Shown in pieces: positions 18,300 through 27,219 of a DNA stretch of 64,000 nucleotides. The notes under the pieces are model-generated. The model had not been told where the DNA came from and made no database searches. It saw only the letters and a list, made by a program, of their open reading frames with translations. The position numbers and the translations under genes are program-made. The DNA comes from Allomuricauda sp. (GTDB taxonomy: Bacteria > Bacteroidota > Bacteroidia > Flavobacteriales > Flavobacteriaceae). The first letter of the stretch is position 1. Every line of letters begins with the position of its first letter. Where the stretch lies: positions 2,000,611 to 2,064,610 of the forward strand of contig CP051244.1 of NCBI GenBank assembly GCA_017795045.1, in the 5' to 3' direction.

Positions 18300-19805
18300 A
18301 TGAAAAAGTATATCATAATATTAATAGTGGTGTTGGGCCTCTTTGCTTGTGAAAGCGAATTGGAACTGGTAGCACCAAGTGAACTGACAGTGGCTGGATT
18401 TTGGGATACCGAAGAAGGTGCTAGAACAGCCCATACGGGAATGTTTGCAGATTTAAGGGATGCGACCGGAACGCTATGGTTGCTTGGAGAAATACGAAGC
18501 GATGTCTGGGGCGGTAGGACCTATGAGTCACCAGCAAACGTGTCATTGATAGAATCGAGCTTTACGGTCTCAACCGCTCCTTTTGGAGGTTGGGCGGGGC
18601 TATACACCCAGATTCATCGGATCAATGACTTTTTGATCAATGTGCCGGGAATAGATTTTGTCAATGAATCCGATAAAGATCATCTAATTGGTCAAGCCTA
18701 TGGATTAAGGGCATTGTATTACTATGCTTTATTGAAAGCCTGGGGCGATGTACCTATCATTTTGGAGCCTTTGGCAACCGTTGATCCAGCCGGATTAAGT
18801 AGGGAAAGGTCGTCTCAAAGTGATGTAATGGCCCAAATAAAATCCGATATTGAAGCTTCGTTGAATGCTTTTGGTTCGGACAATAGTTTTTGGGCGGGCA
18901 ACAAGAATTTTTGGAGCAAGGCGGCCACCTTGGCGCTCAAAGGTGATGTGTATATATGGTCCGGGAATTTAATGGGAGGTGGAAATGCCGACCTTACCGA
19001 GGCCAAAACGGCTTTACAGCAAATCGCTTCTTTTGGAATAAGTCTGGAACCCAGCATCGATAATCTGTGGGGGGTGCCAAACGAAGGAAACAGTGAGTTT
19101 ATTTTTGCTGTTCAGTACCAGCGTGATGAAGCCTCCAATATTTATAACAGTTTTACAGGGAGAAGCACGGAAATCAACCCCCAGTTCAACGCTGCGGGAG
19201 AATCCATGGCCGATTTTATTATTGCTGGGGCCAATAGATATGGACAATCCGAGAAAACCATTTTGTTGTTGGATGACAATGATGATGCCCGAAAGGATGC
19301 AACGTTCATTAGATTGTATACGGATGACAATGGCGGAGCCGGTTATCCCACCTATAGCGAACCAACATATTTTGGGTCCATATTTAAAAAGTTTTTGGGC
19401 CAAGTAGATGGCTCTGAACGAATTTTTGAAAATGATGTGCCATTGTACAGATATGCCGATGTACTCTTATTATTGGCCGAAGCCAAGAACCTCCTTGGGG
19501 AAGACCCCTCTGGGGAAATCAACCAAATACGTCAAAGAGCTTATGGCGAAAATTATGAACCTGGTACCCATGCCTATGTGAATGGCTCCCAAACCGATAA
19601 TGCCAATGCTATTTTGAACGAGCGTTATAAGGAGTTTATAGGTGAGGGAAAACGTTGGTGGGATCTAAGGCGAGCAGGAGACAGCTTCGTGATAGACAAT
19701 GTAAGTTTTCTTAACTCTGGCGATGAGTATAAATTAATATTGCCCATTTCTGAAGATATGATAGGTAGGAATCCATTGTTGGATCAAACACCTGGATGGC
19801 AGTAA
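18300..19805 (+). CDS. SusD/RagB-type lipoprotein (second pair, NanU-like)
   Basis: Surface lipoprotein partner of the SusC protein before it. The lipobox ends at Cys17 (LGLFACESE). The SusD pattern is clear: YGLRALYYYALLKAWGDVPI near residues 130-155 and, at the end, INQIRQRAYG, ILNERYKEFIGEGKRWWDLRR and LILPISEDMIGRNP. At 501 aa the length is normal. Sialic-acid binding is inferred from the neighbours only. A strong terminator follows 42 nt after the stop. Confidence 0.92.
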   Translation: MKKYIIILIVVLGLFACESELELVAPSELTVAGFWDTEEGARTAHTGMFADLRDATGTLWLLGEIRSDVWGGRTYESPANVSLIESSFTVSTAPFGGWAGLYTQIHRINDFLINVPGIDFVNESDKDHLIGQAYGLRALYYYALLKAWGDVPIILEPLATVDPAGLSRERSSQSDVMAQIKSDIEASLNAFGSDNSFWAGNKNFWSKAATLALKGDVYIWSGNLMGGGNADLTEAKTALQQIASFGISLEPSIDNLWGVPNEGNSEFIFAVQYQRDEASNIYNSFTGRSTEINPQFNAAGESMADFIIAGANRYGQSEKTILLLDDNDDARKDATFIRLYTDDNGGAGYPTYSEPTYFGSIFKKFLGQVDGSERIFENDVPLYRYADVLLLLAEAKNLLGEDPSGEINQIRQRAYGENYEPGTHAYVNGSQTDNANAILNERYKEFIGEGKRWWDLRRAGDSFVIDNVSFLNSGDEYKLILPISEDMIGRNPLLDQTPGWQ

Positions 19806-19847
19806 AATCTAATTGATTGTTTTGAGTTAGTTAGTTTAGTTCAAGAG

Positions 19848-19876
19848 AAAAGGCCCGATAGTAGTCGGGCCTTTTT
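19848..19876 (+). terminator. Strong terminator between susD and the convergent GntR gene
   Basis: AAAAGGCCCGA pairs with TCGGGCCTTTTT around a 6-nt loop. The A-tract and T-tract allow it to work in both directions, fitting the convergent gene arrangement. Confidence 0.85.
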
Positions 19877-19952
19877 GTGTTTTATGATTTAAATCCCAAC
19901 GGGATATCAATGGTCTCCAGTTTTCTTGGCCCTCTGTTTTTTAGAAGAGGTG

Positions 19953-20681
19953 TTACTTTTTTCCATTTTTGAAAATATGGTCAAAATGGGGCTCTAAATG
20001 TCTTCGCATGGCATTTCTAAACGTTTCGGGAGTACCCACTTTTAGATTGTCCAAAAGCATTCTATGGGTAACGAATGTACCCTTTGTGTAGTGATACTCG
20101 TCCAAATCGCGATCCTTGGTCTCTTTCAAATAAACATATTCAAAAACAGGTAACAGTAGACCTTGGAACCTTTGCAGCGTATCATTTTTGGAAATCTGAT
20201 AAAGTTTCCCATGAAAGGCAACTTCCTTGTCCAAAGAAAATCTGGCCTTGCCTGTACTGGTGGCTTCTTCCGCTTCCACTATTTCCTCCAATTCATCAAG
20301 TTCTTTCTGGGTCTTGTGCTCAAAAAGAAAGTCGGCCATACCCATTTCAAGGATCATCCGAAGCTCAAACAGATTTTTTAAGGTCTTCGTGCCCAATAGG
20401 GTAGGGTCCATGATCCGCTCAAAATTGTTGATGATATCGGGTTGCTTTAAAATCATTCCCCGATGCTTTTTGGATTCGATCAATCCCAAGGTTCGTAATC
20501 GCAACAGAGCTTCCCGAACAACGGTTCTGCTGACCCCAAGGTTGGTGGCAAAATCCAATTCCTTGGGAATGGGATCGCCAGGTCCAAGATTATTTTCTTT
20601 AAAAAATTCCAAAAGCCTTAGTTCTACCTTATCAACTAATGAAAGGGTGTCTACTGGCTTTAACTTCTTTAATCGCTCCAT
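19953..20681 (-). CDS. FadR-subfamily GntR regulator, likely of the sialic-acid locus
   Basis: DNA-binding transcription factor. The N-terminal winged helix (about residues 10-75: LVDKVELRLLEFFKE, IPKELDFATNLGVSRTVVREALLRLRTLGLIESKK) is followed by an all-helical FCD effector domain (LFELRMILEMGMADFLFEH, DKEVAFHGKLYQISKND, HRMLLDNLK), which usually binds an organic acid or sugar acid. I chose the ATG giving MERLKKLKPVDTLSLV, because family members normally begin just before this block; an in-frame start at 20753 would add 24 unlike residues. It is divergent from the sialidase operon, and the intergenic region contains the TATGTnnnACATA palindrome. A NanR-like role is inferred. Confidence 0.85.
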   Translation of the reverse strand: MERLKKLKPVDTLSLVDKVELRLLEFFKENNLGPGDPIPKELDFATNLGVSRTVVREALLRLRTLGLIESKKHRGMILKQPDIINNFERIMDPTLLGTKTLKNLFELRMILEMGMADFLFEHKTQKELDELEEIVEAEEATSTGKARFSLDKEVAFHGKLYQISKNDTLQRFQGLLLPVFEYVYLKETKDRDLDEYHYTKGTFVTHRMLLDNLKVGTPETFRNAMRRHLEPHFDHIFKNGKK

Positions 20682-20798
20682 AAAGCTTTTGGTTAACGGT
20701 AACGGGAATTCAAACAATTGGCAAATTGCCATAACTCGCCACGATATAAACATAACATCTTTTCCCGCTATAGTGGCAAAGATATTTAAAATATATTG

Positions 20799-20822
20799 TA
20801 TATTTGTATTATGTCATACATA
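20799..20822 (+). promoter_or_regulatory. Sialidase-operon promoter box and third TATGTnnnACATA operator
   Basis: TATATTTG (20799-20806) is a perfect TAnnTTTG -7 box. Four nt downstream, 20810-20822 is TATGTCATACATA, which would overlap the transcription start, a repressor-like position. No TTTG is seen at the expected -33 distance. The remaining ~190 nt to the sialidase start contain no gene I can support. Confidence 0.6.
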
Positions 20823-21010
20823 TTATGATATATTCAGTGACTTATAAAAATGCACTTTTTGGAGAGTGGTTCGGATATTTAAACCGACAGGAAAAACCTC
20901 ATATAATGCTCAAGGGAGGAAAGTGGAAAGGTTGTTTTCATGTACCAAGGGCCCTGTATCAATGCTGGAAAACATTTGAAAGAATAGAAAACAAAGAAAA
21001 TAAATAATCA

Positions 21011-22606
21011 ATGGGATTGGTGAAGAATAAACTCGGGATGACAGTTACGGCCCTTGCATTGGCAGGTATTATATCATGTGGACAAAAAAAGGATGCCGGA
21101 ATCCAAATAGAAACACTGCAGCCAACTATGCCTGTCTTGGCCAAGAAGGAACGGAATGCGATTTTACGTATGGGCATAAGCTTGACCGATACTTTGGAAA
21201 GTAGGCAGCTGGAAGCCTTTACATTTTCATTGGAAGGTACCACGGATATCAATGATATTGCCGAGGCAAGAGTTTTATACAGTGAAACCGACAACAAGGA
21301 AGAGGAAACTGTTTTTGGTACGATCGCAAAACCAACAGCAACATTTACCATCACCGGGAGTAGTCCCATACGGTCCGGTGAACATAATTTTTGGTTATCT
21401 GTTGAATTGAAGGACACCCCGGAATTGACCCATAAAATAAATGCTGGGCTTGTATCTATTAAGCTTGCCGACGGAACAGAGGTAAGCCCTAAAATTACTT
21501 CAGGGATGGGCCCCCAGCGTATAGGAATTGCCCTTAAGCAAGCAGGTGAGGACAATATTGACACTTACCGCATTCCCGGTCTGGCCACCACGAATAAGGG
21601 AACCTTGATTGCGGTGTACGATAATAGGTATAATGACCCAGTGGATCTTCAGGAAGATATTGATGTTGGTATGAGCCGAAGCACGGATGGAGGGCAAACG
21701 TGGGAACCTATGAAAGTTATCATGGATATGGGAGAGTATGGAGGTCTGTCCGAAGATCAGAACGGTATTGGAGATCCCGCAGTGCTTGTAGACAAAAACA
21801 CAAATACCATTTGGGTGGCGGCTCTTTGGCTCCATGGTCATCCGGGAGAGCGTGCGTGGAATGCTTCCCAGCCTGGAATGTCACCAAAGGAGACTGGCCA
21901 ATTGATTTTGGTAAAAAGTGAAGATGATGGGGTTACTTGGTCCAAGCCCATCAATATCACATCCATGACCAAGAAACCAGAATGGCAATTGTTTTTCAAC
22001 GGACCGGGCTCCGGGATAACGATGGAGAACGGGACGTTGGTCTTTGCCGCACAGTACAAGGACAAGGATAGGATACCGCATTCCACTATCATCTACAGTG
22101 AAGATGGTGGTCAATCTTGGGTCGTTGGAACAGGGGCAAAATCAGAAACTACCGAAGCGCAAGTGGTGGAAATTTCCAATGGGGTTCTCATGCTGAACAT
22201 GAGGGACGATAGAAATCGAGCCAATCGAAACGATTCCATCAATGGTCGTTCCGTGGCCATAAGCACTGACATGGGTAAAACATGGGAAGAACACCCTACT
22301 TCCCGAGAAGCATTGATTGAACCCAATTGTATGGCAAGTATCTTGGCATACGAACACCCTGAACGGGGAAAAATCCTGTTCTTTTCAAACCCCAATTCAA
22401 AGACCAAACGGAACCATATCACCATAAAGACCAGTTTCGATGGAGGAATGAGCTGGCCCGAGAAGAACCAACTAGAGCTTTATGAAGAGGGAACATATGG
22501 TTATTCTTGTCTTACCATGGTTGATGAAGACCATATCGGAATTCTTTATGAAGGAGTCAAGGAGCTGTATTTCCAAAAGATTCCGATTTCGGATTTGATA
22601 CAATAA
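21011..22606 (+). CDS. nanH: Exo-alpha-sialidase (GH33), lipoprotein
   Basis: Releases terminal sialic acid from glycoconjugates. The lipobox ends at Cys23 (IISCGQ). Residues of about 35-165 form an N-terminal beta-sandwich as in Bacteroides sialidases; the six-bladed propeller follows with the YRIPG motif (186-190; catalytic-pocket Arg187) and five Asp-boxes at about 222-231, 302-311, 362-371, 418-426 and 475-483. A Glu in TEAQVVEIS (about 382-388) and a Tyr in GTYGYSC (about 495-499) fit the Glu/Tyr nucleophile pair. It is the first gene of a tightly packed operon, 3 nt before the hexosaminidase gene. Confidence 0.93.
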   Translation: MGLVKNKLGMTVTALALAGIISCGQKKDAGIQIETLQPTMPVLAKKERNAILRMGISLTDTLESRQLEAFTFSLEGTTDINDIAEARVLYSETDNKEEETVFGTIAKPTATFTITGSSPIRSGEHNFWLSVELKDTPELTHKINAGLVSIKLADGTEVSPKITSGMGPQRIGIALKQAGEDNIDTYRIPGLATTNKGTLIAVYDNRYNDPVDLQEDIDVGMSRSTDGGQTWEPMKVIMDMGEYGGLSEDQNGIGDPAVLVDKNTNTIWVAALWLHGHPGERAWNASQPGMSPKETGQLILVKSEDDGVTWSKPINITSMTKKPEWQLFFNGPGSGITMENGTLVFAAQYKDKDRIPHSTIIYSEDGGQSWVVGTGAKSETTEAQVVEISNGVLMLNMRDDRNRANRNDSINGRSVAISTDMGKTWEEHPTSREALIEPNCMASILAYEHPERGKILFFSNPNSKTKRNHITIKTSFDGGMSWPEKNQLELYEEGTYGYSCLTMVDEDHIGILYEGVKELYFQKIPISDLIQ

Positions 22607-22609
22607 ACC

Positions 22610-24610
22610 ATGGAGCGATTGAAAAAAGGTTATGCCCTGTGTTGGATATTAACTTCCTTATTGACCACCAACGTAGTATGCTCACAGAGTTTTCAGTCTA
22701 AGTTCACCGTTGAAACACTGAATAATGCTCCTGTAAAATTGATTCCCTTTCCGCAGAAGGTGGAATGGGGTAAAGCAGTACGAACGATTTCATCTTTTCG
22801 GGTGGAGGCCGATTCGATTTTGCCTAAATCCATTCAGTCAGAGTTGGAATCTATTTGTAATGACACGGGAATCCTGAGGGATGGTAAGGCCAAGGACGTA
22901 ATACATTTCCATAAAGACCCTTCCCTTCCAGATGAAGGATATGATCTCACTGTTACGGAAAAGGCAATTCATATTACCGCTGCTACAGAAAAAGGTCAGT
23001 TTTATGCCCTACAGACCCTAAGACAATTAATTTCCCATGTCGATGGCGACATTTTGCTCAAGCAATGTGCTATCTCAGATTGGCCTGCCTTTTCCATAAG
23101 GGGCTATATGTTGGATGTGGGTAGAAATTTTCAAAGTATCCAATCGCTCAAGGAACAATTGGATGTGATGGCGAGGTACAAATTGAATACCTTCCAATGG
23201 CATTTGACCGATAGACCGGCATGGCGCGTTGAAAGTAAGGTCCATCCAGAACTCAATGACCCCAAAAACCATAGACCTTCGCGAGACCCCGGCATGTTCT
23301 ATACCTATGCTGAAATACGAGATCTTATTGAATATGCCGCTGAACGACAGATACAGGTTATACCGGAAATAGATATGCCGGGACATAGTGATGCCTTCAC
23401 AACGGCTACCGGACATAAAATGGAGTCAAGGGAAGGGATTAAAATTCTTGAAAGGATTTTGGAGGAATTCTTTAATGAGGTTCCCAAAAGCTACTGTCCA
23501 ATCCTACACATTGGTTCTGATGAAGTTGAGATAGAGGACCCCAAAGGATTTATGGACCACATGGTGAACTTTGTTCGGGACCATGAAAGGGAGGTCATGG
23601 TTTGGAACCCGGGACTGGAAGCCGATAATGATGTTATCCGTCAAACTTGGAAACCTGATTATGTGGACCAAAAGGGGTACAGGGAAGTGGACTCTTGGAA
23701 CAACTACATCAATAATGGCGATCCGTTCATCCATATCCCAAAACTTTTCTTTAAGCCCATCGGAAATGGTTCAAAAAATAAAATATTGGGGGGAATCATT
23801 TGTTTATGGCCCGATGTCAATCTCAATGAAGAGCAAGAGGCCATCACCACCAATCCGTTGTATCCTTCCCTGCTCACCTACGCATGGACCACTTGGACCT
23901 CCGATGTACAGAAAGCCTCAAAGGAGTATTTGACCATGGTACCTCCAAAAGGAACGGTTGAAAATGAGTATTTTGATGCGTTCGAGAAATTCTTGATGCA
24001 CCACAAGGAAGCTTATTTTAAGGATAAGCCCTTTCCCTATGTAGCACAGGCCAATACAGTTTGGGAACTATCGGGCCCCGTGGGGATGCCCCAAAAAAGT
24101 AAGGTCAAGAAGCTGGCATCCGGCAATACAGTCTATATCCGGGATCGTTTTAAACAGGGAGGCCAATTTCCAGAGGCCCAACCCGGAGAAACCTATGTTG
24201 CAAAAACATATGTTCACTCCAGTAAAGAACAGGAAGTAGATGCCTGGATAAGTTTTGAAACGCCATACAGGGCCAATAGGGTATATTCGGGTATTCCCCA
24301 AAGGGGAAAATGGGATGCGAATGGGGGTACAGTTTTGTTGAATGGACAGCCTCTGCCATCACCAGAATGGAAGAATCCCGGATGGAAACCATCCAAGACG
24401 GAAGGTTGGGGCACATCCCAAGATCAGGAAACACCATGGGAAAAAGAAGAACTGTATTGGACTAGGGAGCCCACCAAAGTGTATTTAAAAAAAGGATGCA
24501 ACGAAGTAGAGATAAAAGTGCCTGGGACCAATTCATATCAAAACTGGATGTTCACTTTTGCCATAGGGCAGCAAGGCATCGAATTTTCCACTAAACCGGT
24601 TACCGAATGA
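22610..24610 (+). CDS. Beta-N-acetylhexosaminidase, GH20
   Basis: Removes terminal beta-linked GlcNAc or GalNAc, here after desialylation. Signal peptide to about residue 25 (VVCSQSF). A GH20b-type alpha/beta domain (about 40-155) precedes the TIM barrel, with FSIRGYMLDVGRNF (161-174), IPEIDMPGHSDAF (251-263) and the catalytic Asp304-Glu305 pair in HIGSDEVEI. Most members have HIGGDE, so Gly to Ser is a small variation. About 230 C-terminal residues beyond the barrel (HSSKEQEVDAWISFETPYRA ... VEIKVPG) look like a beta-sandwich. Its stop codon overlaps the next start (ATGA). Confidence 0.92.
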   Translation: MERLKKGYALCWILTSLLTTNVVCSQSFQSKFTVETLNNAPVKLIPFPQKVEWGKAVRTISSFRVEADSILPKSIQSELESICNDTGILRDGKAKDVIHFHKDPSLPDEGYDLTVTEKAIHITAATEKGQFYALQTLRQLISHVDGDILLKQCAISDWPAFSIRGYMLDVGRNFQSIQSLKEQLDVMARYKLNTFQWHLTDRPAWRVESKVHPELNDPKNHRPSRDPGMFYTYAEIRDLIEYAAERQIQVIPEIDMPGHSDAFTTATGHKMESREGIKILERILEEFFNEVPKSYCPILHIGSDEVEIEDPKGFMDHMVNFVRDHEREVMVWNPGLEADNDVIRQTWKPDYVDQKGYREVDSWNNYINNGDPFIHIPKLFFKPIGNGSKNKILGGIICLWPDVNLNEEQEAITTNPLYPSLLTYAWTTWTSDVQKASKEYLTMVPPKGTVENEYFDAFEKFLMHHKEAYFKDKPFPYVAQANTVWELSGPVGMPQKSKVKKLASGNTVYIRDRFKQGGQFPEAQPGETYVAKTYVHSSKEQEVDAWISFETPYRANRVYSGIPQRGKWDANGGTVLLNGQPLPSPEWKNPGWKPSKTEGWGTSQDQETPWEKEELYWTREPTKVYLKKGCNEVEIKVPGTNSYQNWMFTFAIGQQGIEFSTKPVTE

Positions 24611-27216
24611 AAAAAATAGTCGGCCATGTATTGATTGCAACCGTTTTATTGTTTGGATGTAATGTCAGGGCACAGCAGTTAGCGGATAAGGTCAAAATTG
24701 AAGAAGGAGCTGCATTGCCCTCAACATTGCAAGGTGAAACCGTTTTGGGATACGCTGGAATGTTGGGAGGCCAACTGGATGATGTGATTTTGGCCGCTGG
24801 TGGGGCCAATTTTCCCAATGGACGACCGTGGGAGGGAGGTGAGAAAGTATGGAGCGATGCCATCTACCTTTTTGAAAACGGAGTTTGGCATATTGCTGAA
24901 GAGAAATTGCCAAAACCATTGGCATATGGGGCATCGGTACAATTGCCCAGTGGTATCCTATGCATTGGCGGTGAAAATGCAAGTAATACCAGTAATTTGG
25001 TTTTTCTGATGGGATATGACCCAGATAGCGGAAAAATCACTTTTGCGGATTATCCACCTCTTCCTGAACCCCTGGCCTATACCGCAGCAGTCTTTGAAGG
25101 AGGATATGTGTATGTAGCTGGAGGGAAAAACGATGACAGAAGTACCAATGCTTTTTACCGAATGTCATTGGAATCAGAAAAGTGGGAAAAATTGCCTGAC
25201 TTTCCGGGGGAACCACGTGCACTGCATGTGGCATTGGTTCAAGAAACCCAGCACTCCCGAAAACTCTTTCTCATTGGAGGCCGAAACCAAATTTCAGGTC
25301 AAAAATCAACACCATTGACCTCTTTTGTCTCTTATGACCTTGGTAATGGTACATGGCAGGAAGAAGGCAATATTGCCATTGATGGAAAACCAAGGGTTGT
25401 CATGGGCGCATCAGGGCAAGCAATGGGTTCCATGCATCTTTTGATCTATGGGGGGTCGGATGAACTCCTATTCAACAAGTTGGAAGAGATTGCCTTGCAG
25501 GTTCCTTCGGAACAAAACGATTCCATTGTTGGAGGAATGATTCGAAAAAGAGACTCCATTTTGAACAACCACCCTGGATTTTCAAGAGAGATATTGGCCT
25601 ATAACACCATAACCCGAACGTGGTTTGTGTACGATACGTTGCCCCGACCCCTTCCTGTAACGGCCCTTTCTTTCCCAATGACCGAAAATCAGGGACTTAG
25701 AGTTGTTTCGGGCGAAGTTTCCCCGGGCATCAGGACACCAAAGGTGCAAACCCTGAGATTGGGCGAAGCTGCCAATCCATTTGGGGCCACAAATTATATA
25801 GTACTGATAGCCTATTTATTGTTATCCTTATTGATAGGGGTGTATTTTTCCTATAAACAAAAGTCGACCAACGACTATTTTATTGGTGGAGGACGTATTC
25901 CTTGGTGGGCCAGTGGACTCAGTGTTTTTGGAACGCTGTTGAGCGCCATTACGTTTATGGCCATACCGGCAAAAGCATTTGTCACGGATTGGTCATTTTT
26001 TATGCTGAATATGACAGCAATCATCATCACGCCGGTAATAGCGTTGGTGTTCATTCCTTTTTTCAATCGACTTAAGATTACCACGGCCTATGAATTTCTG
26101 GAAGAGCGTTTTAACTACTTGGCAAGGGCCTTTGGTAGTCTATCGTTCATTCTATTCCAGTTTGGGAGAATAGGGATTGTACTTTTATTGCCTTCGTTGG
26201 CGATAACCATTGTAACGGGAATCCCTGTGGAAACCTGTATTCTCATCATGAGTTTGCTTTGTATCGTGTATACGGCTTTTGGAGGTATCGAAGCTGTGAT
26301 TTGGACGGATGTGATGCAGGTCATTGTTCTTTTGGGGGGAAGTATTTTGGCTGTGGTCTGGATACTGCTGAATACCGAGGCTTCTTTTGGGGAGATGGTT
26401 TCCTATGCTTCGGAAAGGAACAAGTTCAATATAGCCAATATGGATTTTGATTTTACGACCGCTACCTTTTGGGTCGTTACCATTGGTGGATTGGCGTCGG
26501 CTTTGGTCACCCAAGGAACCGATCAGACCATAGTACAGCGCTATTTGACCAGTAGCGATGTGAAAAATTCCAGGAAAACCCTGTATACCAATGCGGTATT
26601 GACCCTTCCGGCAACCATTATTTTCTTTGGATTGGGAACCTTACTCTTCATTTTTTACTCGGAAGCCCCGGAACGATTGTCCCCTAGCATTTCAAACAAT
26701 GACTCCATTTTTCCATGGTATATTGTCAGGGAGCTTCCCGTTGGGGTTTCAGGGCTGTTGGTGGCAGGTATTTTTTCAGCAGCAATGAGCAGCATAAGCA
26801 GTAGTCTTAATTCAGTTTCCACCGCTTTTTGTAATGATTTCTATAAACGTTTCAACAATGACGTTCCTGACAGAAAACTACTGAAGATTGCACGTATTGC
26901 AACCGTGCTAACTGGTCTTGTGGGCATGGTATTGGCACTTTGGATGGCCAATTCCAATATTAAATCCCTTTGGGATGAATTCTATCGCTACCTAGGATTG
27001 TTTACTGGAGGTTTAGGGGGGATGTTTCTCTTGGGGATTCTTACCAAAAAGGCCAATGGTGTTGGCACCCTCCTTGGATTGGTGTCCAGCGCCGTATTGA
27101 TATGGTACATAAGCGCGTATACCGAAATCAGTTTCTTAATGTATGCTTTTTTTGGTATGGTATCCTGTTTCGTTTTGGGCTACATTTTTAGTTTGGTGTT
27201 CAAAGAAGAGAATTGA
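24607..27216 (+). CDS. Fusion of NanM-type kelch mutarotase/epimerase with a sodium:solute symporter
   Basis: Residues 1-22 are a signal peptide. About 40-385 contain kelch-type repeats (LCIGGENASNTSN, VYVAGGKNDDRSTN, LFLIGGRNQISGQ, LLIYGGSDELL) of the cyclically permuted mutarotase family, to which N-acetylneuraminate epimerase NanM belongs. About 397-869 is an SSS-family transporter with some 13 membrane segments and the block NDYFIGGGRIPWWASGLSVFGTLLSAITFMAIPAKAF near its start. The order predicts a periplasmic sugar-anomerising domain joined to an inner-membrane sodium/sialic-acid symporter, so product can be passed directly to import. Four-nt overlap with the GH20 gene and 3 nt to the esterase gene show translational coupling. 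Substrate assignment rests on the operon. Confidence 0.88.
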   Translation: MKKIVGHVLIATVLLFGCNVRAQQLADKVKIEEGAALPSTLQGETVLGYAGMLGGQLDDVILAAGGANFPNGRPWEGGEKVWSDAIYLFENGVWHIAEEKLPKPLAYGASVQLPSGILCIGGENASNTSNLVFLMGYDPDSGKITFADYPPLPEPLAYTAAVFEGGYVYVAGGKNDDRSTNAFYRMSLESEKWEKLPDFPGEPRALHVALVQETQHSRKLFLIGGRNQISGQKSTPLTSFVSYDLGNGTWQEEGNIAIDGKPRVVMGASGQAMGSMHLLIYGGSDELLFNKLEEIALQVPSEQNDSIVGGMIRKRDSILNNHPGFSREILAYNTITRTWFVYDTLPRPLPVTALSFPMTENQGLRVVSGEVSPGIRTPKVQTLRLGEAANPFGATNYIVLIAYLLLSLLIGVYFSYKQKSTNDYFIGGGRIPWWASGLSVFGTLLSAITFMAIPAKAFVTDWSFFMLNMTAIIITPVIALVFIPFFNRLKITTAYEFLEERFNYLARAFGSLSFILFQFGRIGIVLLLPSLAITIVTGIPVETCILIMSLLCIVYTAFGGIEAVIWTDVMQVIVLLGGSILAVVWILLNTEASFGEMVSYASERNKFNIANMDFDFTTATFWVVTIGGLASALVTQGTDQTIVQRYLTSSDVKNSRKTLYTNAVLTLPATIIFFGLGTLLFIFYSEAPERLSPSISNNDSIFPWYIVRELPVGVSGLLVAGIFSAAMSSISSSLNSVSTAFCNDFYKRFNNDVPDRKLLKIARIATVLTGLVGMVLALWMANSNIKSLWDEFYRYLGLFTGGLGGMFLLGILTKKANGVGTLLGLVSSAVLIWYISAYTEISFLMYAFFGMVSCFVLGYIFSLVFKEEN

Positions 27217-27219
27217 AGG

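Noticed and set aside
20804..21007. 67-codon ORF before the sialidase gene
   Set aside because: It starts inside the operator/promoter region, has no ribosome-binding site or recognisable protein character, and overlaps the presumed leader of the sialidase transcript.
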